From: Atriophallophorus winterbourni
Taxonomy: Eukaryota > Platyhelminthes > Trematoda > Plagiorchiida > Microphallidae
Assembly: GCA_013407085.1 (NCBI GenBank)
Contig: JACCGJ010000573.1
Coordinates: 124,001 to 188,000 of the forward strand
Length of the DNA: 64,000 nucleotides
Direction: 5' to 3'
The notes beneath the pieces are model-generated. The model was not told the DNA's origin and made no database searches. It was given only the letters and a program-made list of their open reading frames with translations. A program made the position numbers and the translations under genes. This document shows positions 32,655 to 42,760 of this stretch, piece by piece; the stretch's first letter is position 1, and each line of letters opens with the position of its first letter.

Positions 32655-32757
32655 TGACGCTCTTCTGTTGCATACCACCGAAAGAAATGTGGACGCTCGA
32701 TTGGCTCGTTAGCCACTTACTGTCCTGTGTAAACTGAAATCAACTAGACAGCTTACA
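32655..32757 (+). mobile_element. LINE 3' terminus fragment
   Basis: Words ccaccgaaagaaat, tggacgct, gattggct, agccac and ctgtcctgtg match 53,838-53,902 and, on the other strand, 28,640-28,710. This is the last roughly 100 bp of the CR1-like family, ending in worn aactgaaatcaact pentamers. Confidence 0.65.
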
Positions 32758-33284
32758 GAAGTCAGATTATATCAGAATAGAGAATCGAATAAAACTCATT
32801 CGTTGCATATTCGAAGCCTATCATAAAATATCGGTGCCAAGTGATGCGTACTTGTAATTGCTTCAAAGATTCTGATCCAGCTTGTATTGCGTATCTCAAA
32901 AGGTCACGTTTTTTGTAATTTCTCGAATTTCGCTGTAAACACGGTACCAGCACATAATTTCGCACCAGATGTGAAACGAAACTCGAATGATGACTTGATA
33001 AAATCAAAATCAACCATAACGCACGATTATGGAAACGGCAAGAATGTTCCTTAGTCATATCGAACGGGAAATGAAAACGTGACATGGAGCTCATTGTTTG
33101 AAGATCTCAGAGTATCGATTAGTGGAAACCTCAAGTGCACGGTACATTGCCATTTCTTAGACCTATAGGAATAACATTAGCCAATCAAATAACCGTTTTC
33201 TAGAATCGAACAATCAATTGAACGACCCGTATGAAGGTATTTTGCATTTGAACTACTTACAACTGACAAGTAGGCAGATACAAT
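32758..33284. other. No certain gene; possible minus-strand exon
   Basis: A minus-strand frame (33,094-32,762) contains SRNYKKRDLLRYAIQAGSES followed by LKQLQ and a donor-like gtacgc at about 32,853. No acceptor or neighbouring exon can be paired with it, and no domain is recognised. Confidence 0.25.
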
Positions 33285-33860
33285 TTCACATCACACATGA
33301 CATTGAAAGTTTGTAACAATATCGTCACCCACTACCATAAGATATATCGACAGGCCAACATATTGCTAGTTATCTTTCGAAGAATATTTGGTAGATTCTC
33401 GCTGTTAACGTTAGCAAGTATAATGAACTTCTACCTTCGTCCTAGGATGGATTATGCGGCAGAGGTCTGGGTTCCTAGGCTGCGAAAAGATATTGCTTTC
33501 TTTGATACAATCTATCACAGAGCAACAAAGTTAATGATGGGTATTCACAATGTTCCTTACACCGAGATATTACGACGTCTGAGTCAATGTGACTTTACCC
33601 AAAGGAGGATGCGATATTATTCTTAACTATAGAATGCTGACTACCGGATGACATCCACTTAAACATGTGCTTGATGTGTAATGAGAAAGTGGCACGCGGA
33701 CATAATTAATAACCTTACGTCCCAAGTTCCCATCTTGATTGTCGGCGCCATTTGTTTGCCGTACGTACTATATTTCTTTGGAATTCCCTACCCTAACTTG
33801 TCCTGGATTCTCCTTGCCTAGCGGTGTTTAAAGCGAAAGTAAACTGACACATGCCGATAA
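33285..33860 (+). mobile_element. CR1-like LINE, C-terminal part and 3' end
   Basis: The frame 33,297-33,626 reads RQANILLVIFRRIFG, YLRPRMDYAAEVWVP and IYHRATKLMMGIHN, matching SRVLLLLKRVFGS, YLRPTMEYAVQAWSP and IYHRTTKLVRGLKH of the LINE at 37,060-37,255. After a frameshift the match continues to about 33,850. It is the region downstream of the catalytic domain only. Confidence 0.8.
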
Positions 33861-34589
33861 CATGATTTGTGAGCCTTACATTTGATATTCTCTATTCCTT
33901 TAATACATTGACATTCATACCGTATCCTGTGGTGTTGTAAAGCATTAACGTTTTAAAGATAAATCCTTCAATCCTTGTATCTCGTTTCCCTCAAACTATG
34001 TAGAATTCTTAAGAATCAAAATAGGAACGATGGGACTAAACATGGTAAATTATTGACATTTAGATGAACCATTTGAAGCAAAATGAACCTCCTGTCAATA
34101 CAACTTGTAAGCCCATGAATATCTTATTCGCTACAACATTTCTCGTGACTATACAGACAGATTGGTGATGAACATTCTTTCTTTCATTGTTTACACTAAT
34201 AAGAAGTATTGTCTTATAGATAAGGTTTACCAACCCTCTGCCTGCGCAACCACATTCTTCAAATGAAGCCACGATTTGCCTTCAAGATCCAAAGCAAGTT
34301 GATTTTAACTCAATGGAAAGTGCAAAAAACATTCATATGTTTAAAAACATCTTCAAAAGCAACAGAAGAAAATCACACTGCTTCTAAAAATAAGGTCCAA
34401 CAGACTGCAATTATTATTATTATTATTATTATTTCACACAAGTCTTTACAGACGATGTGCCAACAAGTATACCATGAAGAAGGTACATGATGAGAGAAAA
34501 AAGAAAAAAAGAGGGTGATTTTTTGTCTGTCTGTTTACACATGCCGCTTTTGATCTTTTTTTGTCTTTTTTGGAATAAGGGAGGGGGGA
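33861..34589. other. No recognisable gene; ATT microsatellite
   Basis: An ATT trinucleotide repeat lies at about 34,410-34,433 and purine- or T-rich runs near 34,490-34,570. It might be the tail of an unrecognised element. No coding signal. Confidence 0.45.
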
Positions 34590-34830
34590 GGGTCATTGAT
34601 AAACGGGAACACAAGCACGGCAGGATTCTCGCCACTGGTTCCTTTCTTGTGCCATCACACTGAGTGTTGTCAGCCACATGTCTTCACGGTCCTTCGGACC
34701 CCACCCGGGTAAGCGCGATGTTCCCACGATGGCTAGTGGGGCTGTTAGACGTTTGAGGGTCTTCCGCCAGGTATTCCTTTGTCCGCCACGGCGACGTTTC
34801 CAAGACTGCAAGACAATGTGCAAATGACTA
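34590..34830 (-). mobile_element. LINE C-terminal fragment (RTE-like)
   Basis: The minus-strand frame reads QSWKRRRGGQRNTWRKTLKR, SRLPGWGPKDREDMWLTTL and AQERNQWRESC. This basic Trp-containing block with a final W-x3-C resembles the C-terminal domains of RTE-type RTs and the plus-strand fragment at 9,360-9,590. Only the C-terminus is present. Confidence 0.6.
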
Positions 34831-35039
34831 TTGGACTGAAATTAGCCTCAGTATATAAACAGCTGCGAATACTGATAAGACAAACTCAAAATGTCAAAAA
34901 TATAGTCACCATCTGGTAACGCGATTATCTGCAAAATTCAGGAGATGAAAAAAAGGGTAGAGAACCTTTCCCTCTACCCTAGTGAGAGTACAGTTTTATC
35001 GCATGTACTTGAAAATGATGAGCAGTTGCCAATCATAGA

Positions 35040-35405
35040 ACATCTAGATAATCCCCTTCCACTGGTTGAGATCTAAAGGGCAATCGACCGCACAGCGAAT
35101 GGGGAAACCACAGGTGACAAGGGAATTTCACCTGAGCTCATCAACTGCTGTAGAGCAGCATTATTACAGCCTCTTCACCATTTTCTACTTTTTTGCTGGC
35201 AGAAGGATTGTGTCCAACAAGAAATGCGAGACAAGAAGCTCATTACGCTATTTAAGGAAAAGGGTGATATATATGCGACTGTAGCAGTTACACAGGAATC
35301 TCCCTTTTGAAAGTTGTGAGCAAATTGTTTTCTAAAGTCTTAAGGATCCATACTACAAGTTTTGACTGTTAGAGTTTACTCAAAATACCAATGTGGATTA
35401 CGTGA
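35040..35405 (+). mobile_element. RTE-like LINE, left half (interrupted by another LINE)
   Basis: The translation gives the RTE fingers region: LPLVEI...RAIDRTANGETTGDKGIS, PELINCCRAALLQPLHHFLLFC, MRDKKLITLFKEKGD, LLKVVSKLFSKVL and RVYSKYQCGLRE. Frames shift several times. The reading ends at about 35,405 in the middle of the conserved QCGFRxGRST motif and resumes at 37,837. Confidence 0.8.
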
Positions 35406-37608
35406 GTACGTGATTGAAAGTCTCGCTTATGAAGCTCCTATGAGACTCAGTGACCACTTAGTTATCACGTTTGATTATATTTGTCAGGCAATCAGAACAA
35501 GTGACACCAGCAAGTTGATTAGGAAAATTGACTTTTCACAACTTAATACTACTCTGAAGAATGTCACAGACCCTGGTCTCGAGTCCGACAGCGTACAAGG
35601 TCAGTGGCAATGGATGGCAAACGAAATTAAATTTGCAGTTGAAGTGCACTCTCATCTTGTTCCGAAGGTGCGGAAAAGGGGATACACGTTTAAACTGAGA
35701 AGCCGAACACGGAAATGGTTGACTATGCGAAATGCTGCATGGCGGGCTCACCGACTTGATAGCACTGCTGAAAGTTGGGAAACATTCCGTTTGCTGAGAA
35801 ATAAGGTAAACAAACTTGTTGTTGACGACAAATTGATTTATCAAAAACATTTACTCGACAAAATGGAATCAAACCCAAAAATTCTCTATCAGATCATAAA
35901 TAACCGGTCTAGGGTGAAACCAGGGGTTGCTGCTTTAAAGACGCGTGATGGAACAACAACCACAGCATCGGAATCTGCCGAAGTTCTAGCCCATTTCTTC
36001 TCCACTGTCTTCAGCCCACGAAACACCGTTACCTGCCCCTTAACTCCCGTCACCTTACCTGAAAATGTTTTACAAGAACTAACTATTACCCCGGACAGTG
36101 TCCTCCGAACATTGCTAAATCTCAACACGAAACAATCTCCCGGAGCTGACGAAATTACCCCGCTGATCCTCAAAAACTGTGCTTCTACTTTGTGTACGAC
36201 CCTGACCTACTTGTTTAATCTCTCTTTAACCCAAAGTTTCGTTCCATGTGATTGGAAGAATGGCATCATTACCCCAATCTACAAAGGAGGAAACCGTTCC
36301 GAAGTATCCAACTATAGACCAGTAACACTACTACCGGTGATATCTAAAGTAATGGAGCGCCTCGTTGCAAACAGCGTCACAAAACATCTGGAAGACAATT
36401 GCTTGCTCGCAGTCGAACAACACGGCTTCAGAAAAAGACACTCTTGCCTTTCAAACCTTCTGCTCTCCCTCGATGACTGGACACAAGCTGTAGACAAAGG
36501 TCTCACCATACACGCGTGTTATCTTGATATGTCCAAAGCATTCGATCGTGTCAACCACAGTCTGTTACTACAAAAAATGGAGCAATGTGGCATCAAGGGT
36601 TCATTACTAGCCTGGTTTGAGGATTATCTCCGCGACCGTGTCATTCGAGTAAGGGTTGACGGTGCTTTATCACGACCCATTGCAGTAACGAGTGGGGTGC
36701 CGCAGGGATCAGTGCTTGGACCAATTCTTTTCCTGATCTATGTAAACGACTTACCGAAACTTGTTCGCAGCAAAATCTTGTTATTTGCGGATGACATCAA
36801 GCTGTGGACACAAGTACGCACAACTGAAGATTGCAGACAGCTTCAGCTGGACCTTGATGCCTTACAGAACTGGTCAGTTAGAAATGAACTACCTTTCAAT
36901 TTCAGCAAATGCAAGGTATTGACTGTTGGAAGATATTTTGAGTTCTCTTACACCCTTGGTTCCCATATTCTTGAAAGCACTGACAAGGAGAAGGACTTGG
37001 GTGTGTGGGTGAGCAGCACATTGAAACCGTCGCATAACGCCACAGCTGTCTATGAAAAGACGTCGCGAGTACTGCTACTGCTAAAACGCGTGTTCGGGAG
37101 TTTCACTAAGCAAACCGTTCATCAAATAATTAATACGTACTTGAGGCCAACCATGGAGTATGCGGTTCAGGCTTGGTCACCCTGGCTACAGAAGGACATG
37201 AGCCTCTTGCAGAGAATATATCATCGGACTACCAAGCTCGTACGCGGTTTGAAGCACAAACAATACGAAGATCGTATTGCAAGTCTCAATCTATTCGACT
37301 TTCGCTACCGCCGTCTTAGAGGTGATTTGATACTTATGTTCAATATACTGCATACCCCCAACCATCCCCTAAATCAACTATTCACGCGACTACCACGCAG
37401 AACCAGCCGGAGTCACGACTATACAGTACATATTCCTGACTCGAGACTGAACTGTCGAAGGTACTTTTATTCTGTACGTGTATGCTTTACCTGGAACTGC
37501 CTACCTTGTAATGTTGCACATTCACCCAACTTGGATATATTCAAATCGAATTTGGACAATTTCATGTTGACCAATCCAAACATTGAAACAATATATTCTG
37601 CATCATAA
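35362..37608 (+). CDS. CR1-like LINE reverse transcriptase, 748-codon open frame
   Basis: The frame contains the endonuclease C-terminal SDHLVITFDY (residues about 30-39), a linker, then RT blocks: SPGADEITPLIL (about 257), NYRPVTLLPVISKVMERL (about 315), EQHGFRKRHSCLSNL (about 350), YLDMSKAFDRVNH (about 386), SGVPQGSVLGPILF (about 444) and the catalytic LLFADDIKLW (about 472). The thumb and a Trp-rich C-terminus (VCFTWNCLP) follow. The catalytic Asp pair is intact. The first 15 or so residues (to CGLRE) belong to the RTE element in which it sits, so the formal start codon is not its own. A full ORF2 would be some 200 residues longer at the N-terminus. Confidence 0.88.
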   Translation: MTVRVYSKYQCGLREYVIESLAYEAPMRLSDHLVITFDYICQAIRTSDTSKLIRKIDFSQLNTTLKNVTDPGLESDSVQGQWQWMANEIKFAVEVHSHLVPKVRKRGYTFKLRSRTRKWLTMRNAAWRAHRLDSTAESWETFRLLRNKVNKLVVDDKLIYQKHLLDKMESNPKILYQIINNRSRVKPGVAALKTRDGTTTTASESAEVLAHFFSTVFSPRNTVTCPLTPVTLPENVLQELTITPDSVLRTLLNLNTKQSPGADEITPLILKNCASTLCTTLTYLFNLSLTQSFVPCDWKNGIITPIYKGGNRSEVSNYRPVTLLPVISKVMERLVANSVTKHLEDNCLLAVEQHGFRKRHSCLSNLLLSLDDWTQAVDKGLTIHACYLDMSKAFDRVNHSLLLQKMEQCGIKGSLLAWFEDYLRDRVIRVRVDGALSRPIAVTSGVPQGSVLGPILFLIYVNDLPKLVRSKILLFADDIKLWTQVRTTEDCRQLQLDLDALQNWSVRNELPFNFSKCKVLTVGRYFEFSYTLGSHILESTDKEKDLGVWVSSTLKPSHNATAVYEKTSRVLLLLKRVFGSFTKQTVHQIINTYLRPTMEYAVQAWSPWLQKDMSLLQRIYHRTTKLVRGLKHKQYEDRIASLNLFDFRYRRLRGDLILMFNILHTPNHPLNQLFTRLPRRTSRSHDYTVHIPDSRLNCRRYFYSVRVCFTWNCLPCNVAHSPNLDIFKSNLDNFMLTNPNIETIYSAS

Positions 37609-37836
37609 AGCTTTGAACCAATGCATCCAAGTAAACTATACATATTTACCCTATCAAACCGGTTGAAAACAATTTCTGCTCTATGTATTTTCACGTGATT
37701 CCTGAACTAATCAGTAGGAAAACAAACCCCGTTTTACTACCTATGTTATTTGTAATTCGCATATTATTCTGTGGTTTTTGTAAAGCTATGTGCTTTTTGG
37801 ACCATTAAATTGAATTGAATTGAATTGAATTGAATT
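35406..37836 (+). mobile_element. CR1-like LINE inserted in an RTE copy
   Basis: A 5'-truncated LINE that begins near the end of its endonuclease region (the SDHLVITFDY block) and continues through RT to a 3' UTR, ending in GAATT/ATTGA pentamers (37,807-37,836). On both sides the flanks are halves of the same RTE motif, which fixes its ends to within a few bases. No obvious target-site duplication is seen. The coding frame is entirely open, so it is among the youngest insertions here. Confidence 0.85.
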
Positions 37837-38200
37837 GGATCCACAGTGAAAGATCAACCGTTGACATAATCTTTTCCCCTAGACAAACTTAAAAAAAACA
37901 GTCGGGAACAGCTTATACCATTGTACGCTGTTTTGTTGATTTAACGAAGGCAATCGACTACGTCAGCACGGAGGGTCTGTTCAAAATGCAGTTAGTTCTC
38001 ATACGCTCTATCATATCGTGTATGTTTTCGAAGGAAGGTTGCGGTTACTCCGGACATCAAGATGCACCAAAAGTTATCTGCAATAATTAAACAAAATATG
38101 TTACAGCGAGGTACTGGTTCAAGGTGACATTTTCAAACAGTGATGATGAGTGGCGATACAGTTCCTTTGACTGAAAACGTTTTTCCCCTTCTTACTGATT
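37837..38200 (+). mobile_element. RTE-like LINE, right half
   Basis: The reading resumes with GSTVKDQPL, DKLKKNSREQLIPLY and then AVFVDLTKAIDYVSTEGLF (about 37,928-37,984), the first catalytic-Asp block of an RTE RT (usually VDLTKAFDTV). It continues the motif broken at 35,405. Similarity fades after about 38,100. Confidence 0.78.
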
Positions 38201-39664
38201 GTCAGCCCATATCAATTGCATTCAGGAAGAAAACAATTCAGCAAAGTATAGGTTCATTAATCCTGACGAAATTACTGATATTGCAAAAGATAAGATAAGA
38301 TACAGTTCATTGTTATGTGCTCGAGACCGATTGCGCGGTCATAACTGGTAACGCTCCTCTTCGGACACAGAAGCTTCGTCAGATAAAGGGTGCTAGTCAG
38401 CTCCGGGGATTTTGTGGATTAAGGTTGGCGCAAAGAGATTCACAGTCTCGTTCTCAGCGCTGATGCGAATTTACGTATCAAGTATTTATCTTCTACTTTA
38501 TTGTTAATTTGATTTTTGTCTATCAGCGTTCGATCATTACCCCATTAGTATGTGAGCCGCGATGTCAACTGACCTTGAACGAGTCCACTTGTATCACATT
38601 GATGTGAACACACAGCATTAGGCTATAAGCTTCTTAGTGATAAGGTCATATTCCTGTCCTGTACATGAAATGTTGTCTTAGGAAGATTCTGAATCAGAAG
38701 CGAGACCAGACACAAAATCTGTTTTAACCAGTTGCATCCATATTTTTTTCCAGAAAAGTGAAGCTTATCTTCATCGAATTCCTAATTATAAACTAAATAA
38801 ACAAAACTAACATGGGATTTCATCGAATTTTTACATAACTTTTATTGGTAATTTTGACTAAATTCTTACAAAACGAGGTGCAATAATCATTTGGGATACC
38901 ACTTTAGAAGTGTGTTTCGGTCTGCTTTGAGCACGCACGACCGAAGTAGCTCAGAGTGATGCTTGTAAAACGATAATAAAATTGTGATCTCAATGAAAAC
39001 TGTCTGATCATAACTAAATAAATTCTGCTTCAATTTACTTAAGCGTATCAACATTGCAAGACCGCGGTATCATAGTGCATCGGGTGTTCTGCTTGTACTC
39101 CAACGGTTTAACATTGATGTAAATAACACATTCCATGTGATTATGACTACATTGACGTCTCTGAAGTAAAAGACAGCGATAGTATTCCCATGTTGTACGT
39201 CAGTTTCGTAGTATAAAATTTAGTCTCAAATCTCTACAGCTTGATTAAATATTTCGAACTCAAAGAGAAACGAGCTGAGGTATTCAGTCATTGATGCATC
39301 ATTATGAACTTATTCACTTTTAATTTTATGCGGCTGGCTCTACAGGTGAATTAGTCAGCTTTATTGGTGTCTCGAAACACGCGAGCTCACGCGTGCCGAT
39401 CAGATGCAAGATCGTGTTAGATCATTGTCCAGTAGTGTAAACGAATTCGAACGCCGTAGATGATATCGGTGTATCTGCATCCTTCTACACGGTTGAAAGC
39501 TGATTTAACTTGATCACCTTGTTGCTTATGCCAAGTATGAGTGGGTTTCGGACTGAGGACAAGTTTCGCGAACACACACTCTGTCTTTTAAAGGACGTGG
39601 CAAAACCACTACAATCTTGGGCGTTGGATATAAATGGAAAGCAAAGTTATTGCGTTGCATCACG
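38201..39664. other. No recognisable gene
   Basis: Nothing supported. The sequence is less AT-rich in places (38,330-38,470) and may include decayed LINE DNA, but no motif could be read. Confidence 0.4.
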
Positions 39665-39760
39665 TCTAAAGGGTAGCGTTAGATAACCGTTCAGTACATC
39701 AGACGCCAAAGGTTATTATAAAGCTCTGATGGTCGAACTATTCCAAAGATCGTATATCAT
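39665..39760 (-). mobile_element. LINE C-terminal fragment (RTE-like)
   Basis: The minus strand reads FDHQSFIITFGV then CTERLSNATL, aligned with FDHWCLRVILGI then YTDRVSNAAVRERC on the minus strand at 50,540-50,455. This is the FDHRCLR...RVSN block after the RT domain of LINEs. It holds one stop. Confidence 0.55.
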
Positions 39761-40416
39761 GTGACTCAGTAAATATGAGTTCAAAAATAACTTACTAACT
39801 TACTAACTTCTGAACTTGAATTTAAAGTTACCATTGTTGTAATATTATTTACAACACTATATACATGCTTACTCAAATATACATTAAACAAAAATAAGAT
39901 TTTACGTATTTTTTTATTACATATGAATACCGTAGTGAGCAGTTACACGTTATTGGAAGTTGATGTACTCCCCATGTAAAAAGGAAATATCAACAGAAAA
40001 AGATAATCCCCATCTCGGGGTAAACATGACATCGTTTCGACCGTCTCTCGTCGCATCCTTTTTCGGCGGACTTCAACCGCCTCTGAGATCTTCGGCTAAT
40101 CTTCATAATCCCTGAATTCCTGTTAGTGAACACGTCGTATTAGTATTGTTCATCACAATTTGGTAGCGGTCAGTTTTGCCCAGATTTTTCGATGTCGGTC
40201 ATAGTTCCTCTGAAAATGTGATGAAAATTTCTTATCGCCCATCAAGATAGTGGATGAGAAAATGTCAATCGGATACACCAAGGCATTGAACCAATGTGCA
40301 AGTAGGCCATTTTTTTAAATTATAATCCACATCCCTTGTGGTCTTTGGGGCCTTTAAGTCGGCCGTGCATAAAATTAATTTATCCACGCATTTTGTCGTT
40401 GTTTTCTTAAAACAGT
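39761..40416. other. No recognisable gene
   Basis: A gggcctttaagtcggccgtgc word at 40,348-40,368 is nearly the reverse complement of 15,062-15,082 (gcacggccgatttaaaggccc), so a short unknown repeat is shared by the two sites. Confidence 0.4.
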
Positions 40417-40540
40417 TAACGCTAATTTTGGGCCAAATGCATCATTTTTTCGTATCAACTGAGGCCAATTTTAAACGTGCAATTTTGAACGAATTACGAG
40501 ATGCCGGAAATTGTTGTGAAACTGTTGTCCCAAAACTTTA
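40417..40540 (+). CDS. Candidate host exon
   Basis: An acceptor-like ttttcttaaaacag is followed by an open frame reading LTLILGQMHHFFVSTEANF, KRAILNELRDAGNCCETVVPKL. It ends in TTTAG followed by gttatg, which could be a donor or a stop codon. No domain is recognised and no partner exon is visible. Confidence 0.25.
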
Positions 40541-40734
40541 GGTTATGGCATTTGCTAATAAACCGGATCATTTGTGGAAATTATAGATCAAGACGGATAA
40601 GAAACATCGTTCAGTCGACCAATTGTTACTTGATGTCGGTACCTGTTCGTCAAATTTGCTGAATGTTTTAGTGAACTCATTGTACCTGCTGAAAATTCTT
40701 TTATTTGATAATCTACTTAATATTTTAGGTCGTC

Positions 40735-40975
40735 GTCTGCAAGCCGGGGAGGAGCAAATACAGCTCTTGGCTGCTGAACGCAGATCACGCCGCCAGCGTG
40801 CAACTGATGCAATACAACAGAGTTCTGACTATCGTTGCAAGCGCTGCGGGAGAGATTGTTCCTCCCAAATCGGACTGTTTAGTCATTCAAAAAGCTGCAA
40901 AACATGAAATTCATGCGATGTGATGTACATCCATGGTCGACATCGACCGACGGAGGCCAACAACATTTTAGGTTC
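40735..40975 (+). mobile_element. RTE-like LINE 3' end with zinc finger
   Basis: The frame reads RRLQAGEEQIQLLAAERRSR, then RQRATDAIQQSSD and YRCKRCGRDCSSQIGLFSH with SKSCKT and a stop at 40,905-40,907. The C-x2-C...H-x4-C finger is the known C-terminal extension of some RTE-type LINEs. The 3' UTR follows with gtacatccatggtcgacatc and gacggaggccaacaac, seen again at 42,700 and 45,335. The left boundary is abrupt at about 40,730. Confidence 0.8.
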
Positions 40976-41079
40976 AAATAAACAAGGAACTACGGATTGC
41001 GGATAAAGAAAAGTAATTACAGATTTACAAACATGAATGAAGCGTATCTCATGCATATAATCATTTAATTCAAATCTAA

Positions 41080-41345
41080 GCTGGACCATCCGCACAAGAC
41101 AAGAGCGGAAGTGGACATCTTTCTACTATAGGGGCACCCGACGAATCTTGAACATTTTGTGGATGGAAAAAGTAACGAATACTTTCCATAGATGGACTAC
41201 TGAAGATGTTGACTACGACAGTGTTGTCTTTGCTGGATATGTCATGTGTAGAAAAGAGAAAATCGTCGTATTCAGAACTATCTGTTCAAGGTTAATAGAA
41301 ATCAGGAAATCGACTTTTGGAAAGATCGCACTGGCGCAACAAGGA
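41080..41345 (+). mobile_element. RTE-like LINE, post-RT fragment (left of retrozyme)
   Basis: WTIRTRQERKWTSFYYRG, TRRILNILWMEKVTNT and FAGYVMCRKEKIVVF align with TTHARHERELNALNLRN, RRILNISWMNRLTN and LGHVYRMKNRRI of the RTE at 18,540-18,360. It is followed about 50 bp later by a retrozyme copy and then by the end of an RTE. Confidence 0.6.
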
Positions 41346-41392
41346 AATTTTCAAAAGAGATAATAAAGCTAAACAATTAGCGCTAGTACCAT

Positions 41393-41506
41393 TCTTCCAC
41401 TGTTTTAAGCGCATGCGGATCCTGATCTTACTGTCCGTATCTGATGTGCGCAAATAGCACTAAACCGATCGTGGTGTGTGTGTGATGGAAATGCATTCAA
41501 ATGAGA
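41393..41506 (+). mobile_element. Retrozyme copy with degenerate hammerhead
   Basis: The family leader is well kept (ccattcttccactgtttta, agcgcatgcggatcctgatc, ttactgtcc). The hammerhead at 41,435-41,478 has CTGATG directly followed by tgcgc, so A9 and the G of the closing stem II pair are missing, and GAAA reads TAAA. The 3' part gtgtgtgtgatggaaatgc and attcaaatgaga is intact. It should be inactive. Confidence 0.7.
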
Positions 41507-41564
41507 TATTAAAGCTCTTGTCAATAATAATTCGAGTTGGAAAATACTTGCAATTGACGCTCAT

Positions 41565-41840
41565 TTTGGATGAAGGTGTAACGTGTCGTCGGAAAACTGT
41601 GGAAAAGCAGACACTGCTATCGACTGCTGATCGAACATTACGCAGTCAGCATACAAGTGACGCCTCTCAACCGAGTACTGCTTATCGCTGTATGCGCTAC
41701 GGAAGAGAAGCAGTCAAAGAGGACATGTTCCTTAATTGCGTAAACTACTTGAGTGTCTGTCAACTATTACAGCAACGTTTTTCTCGGTCAGTAGTGATAA
41801 AAAGCAAAAGCGATGTTTCGGTATTCATAGATGAATAAGA
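41565..41840 (+). mobile_element. RTE-like LINE 3' end (right of retrozyme)
   Basis: GVTCRRKTVEKQTLLSTADR, QHTSDASQPSTAYRCMRYGRE aligns with the C-terminal tail at 40,735 (ERRSRRQRATDAIQQSSDYRCKRCGRD). The zinc finger has lost its second Cys (RYG). With the fragment at 41,080 it suggests one RTE copy split by the retrozyme. Confidence 0.6.
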
Positions 41841-42395
41841 AATGTTCGCATAGGAATGGTTGACATAATCCTCCGCGTTACAACAAATGATTGCTGGTGT
41901 CGTTTACGTATAGGTTATACTACATGTAGGGTTGCAATTTGGACCTCAGGAACGGATTAATATATTTTGAAATATTAAATTTAATCGGAGCAGGCGTCTG
42001 ATCGACCCACCACGAAAACAAATCGATATAACTTATCCTTGGTAATATAACAGAAACTAAAGAACGTTGCACGTGAGATTTCCTCGGTCGTTGGATCTTC
42101 GAATTAGAAGCTCCATCAGTGTAGAATGTCTTCTTGTTCTATTGTTCTTCGTTTTCGCATTTTCTCATTGAACCAAACAATAAACCTTTGCTAATATTCA
42201 TAAGAGACAAATATCCAACTTTCAAAAATTGGATGATAATCTTGCTTATGAGTGTAATTGTTGGGCGTCTTTCAGTAGCAGTTGTTGGAAAATTGGTTAT
42301 CCTATTAGAAATGTAGAATTCTACTTGGATGAACATTCAACAGAAGAACATTTAACTTCTGTAAAGCTTTGATTCGGGAACCGTGAAAAGCTTAC

Positions 42396-42551
42396 CCTGC
42401 TACAGGAGAGATGTTGCTTGGCGACTTTTAGTTGCTGATCGAAAGTGTAACTTTCCTGGACAATTTCAATAAAGGCTTTTTCACTCGGTGAATGATATTT
42501 CGAGAGCATGTCCAGAAGGCTGGCGTTGGATTCCTCAAGTTGCTGGATTTG
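42396..42551 (-). CDS. Host gene 2 (coiled coil), exon 3 of those visible
   Basis: A 156-nt exon on the minus strand, acceptor gcaaactttccag and donor gtaagc. It reads QIQQLEESNASLLDMLSK, YHSPSEKAFIEIVQESYTF and DQQLKVAKQHLSCSR in phase 0 on both ends, directly continuing exon 2. Heptad-like Leu spacing (Q-I-x2-L-E) shows a coiled coil with a break around HSPSEK. The gene continues towards lower coordinates but I could not identify the next exon. Confidence 0.65.
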
Positions 42552-42689
42552 CTGGAAAGTTTGCATGAGAAATGCAGTTAGGTGGAATTTGGTGTAGTAA
42601 ATCTACACTACATTACAATTAATTGACAGGAAGATTAAAAATTCAAAATGTTTAGTTATTCGTAAAGCTGTGGATGATGAAAAAATCTT

Positions 42690-42760
42690 GTGCCGATGTT
42701 GTACATTCATGGTCGACATCAACCGAATGAGGCCAACAACAGCAACATCAACAAACTAGG
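42690..42760 (+). repeat. RTE-like LINE 3' UTR fragment
   Basis: gtacattcatggtcgacatc, aaccgaatgaggccaacaac matches the 3' UTR at 40,924-40,967. Only the terminal segment is present, followed by aacatcaacaaac. Confidence 0.65.

Noticed and set aside
34405..34440. ATT repeat as a CRISPR-like or other array
   Set aside because: It is a simple trinucleotide microsatellite without spacers.
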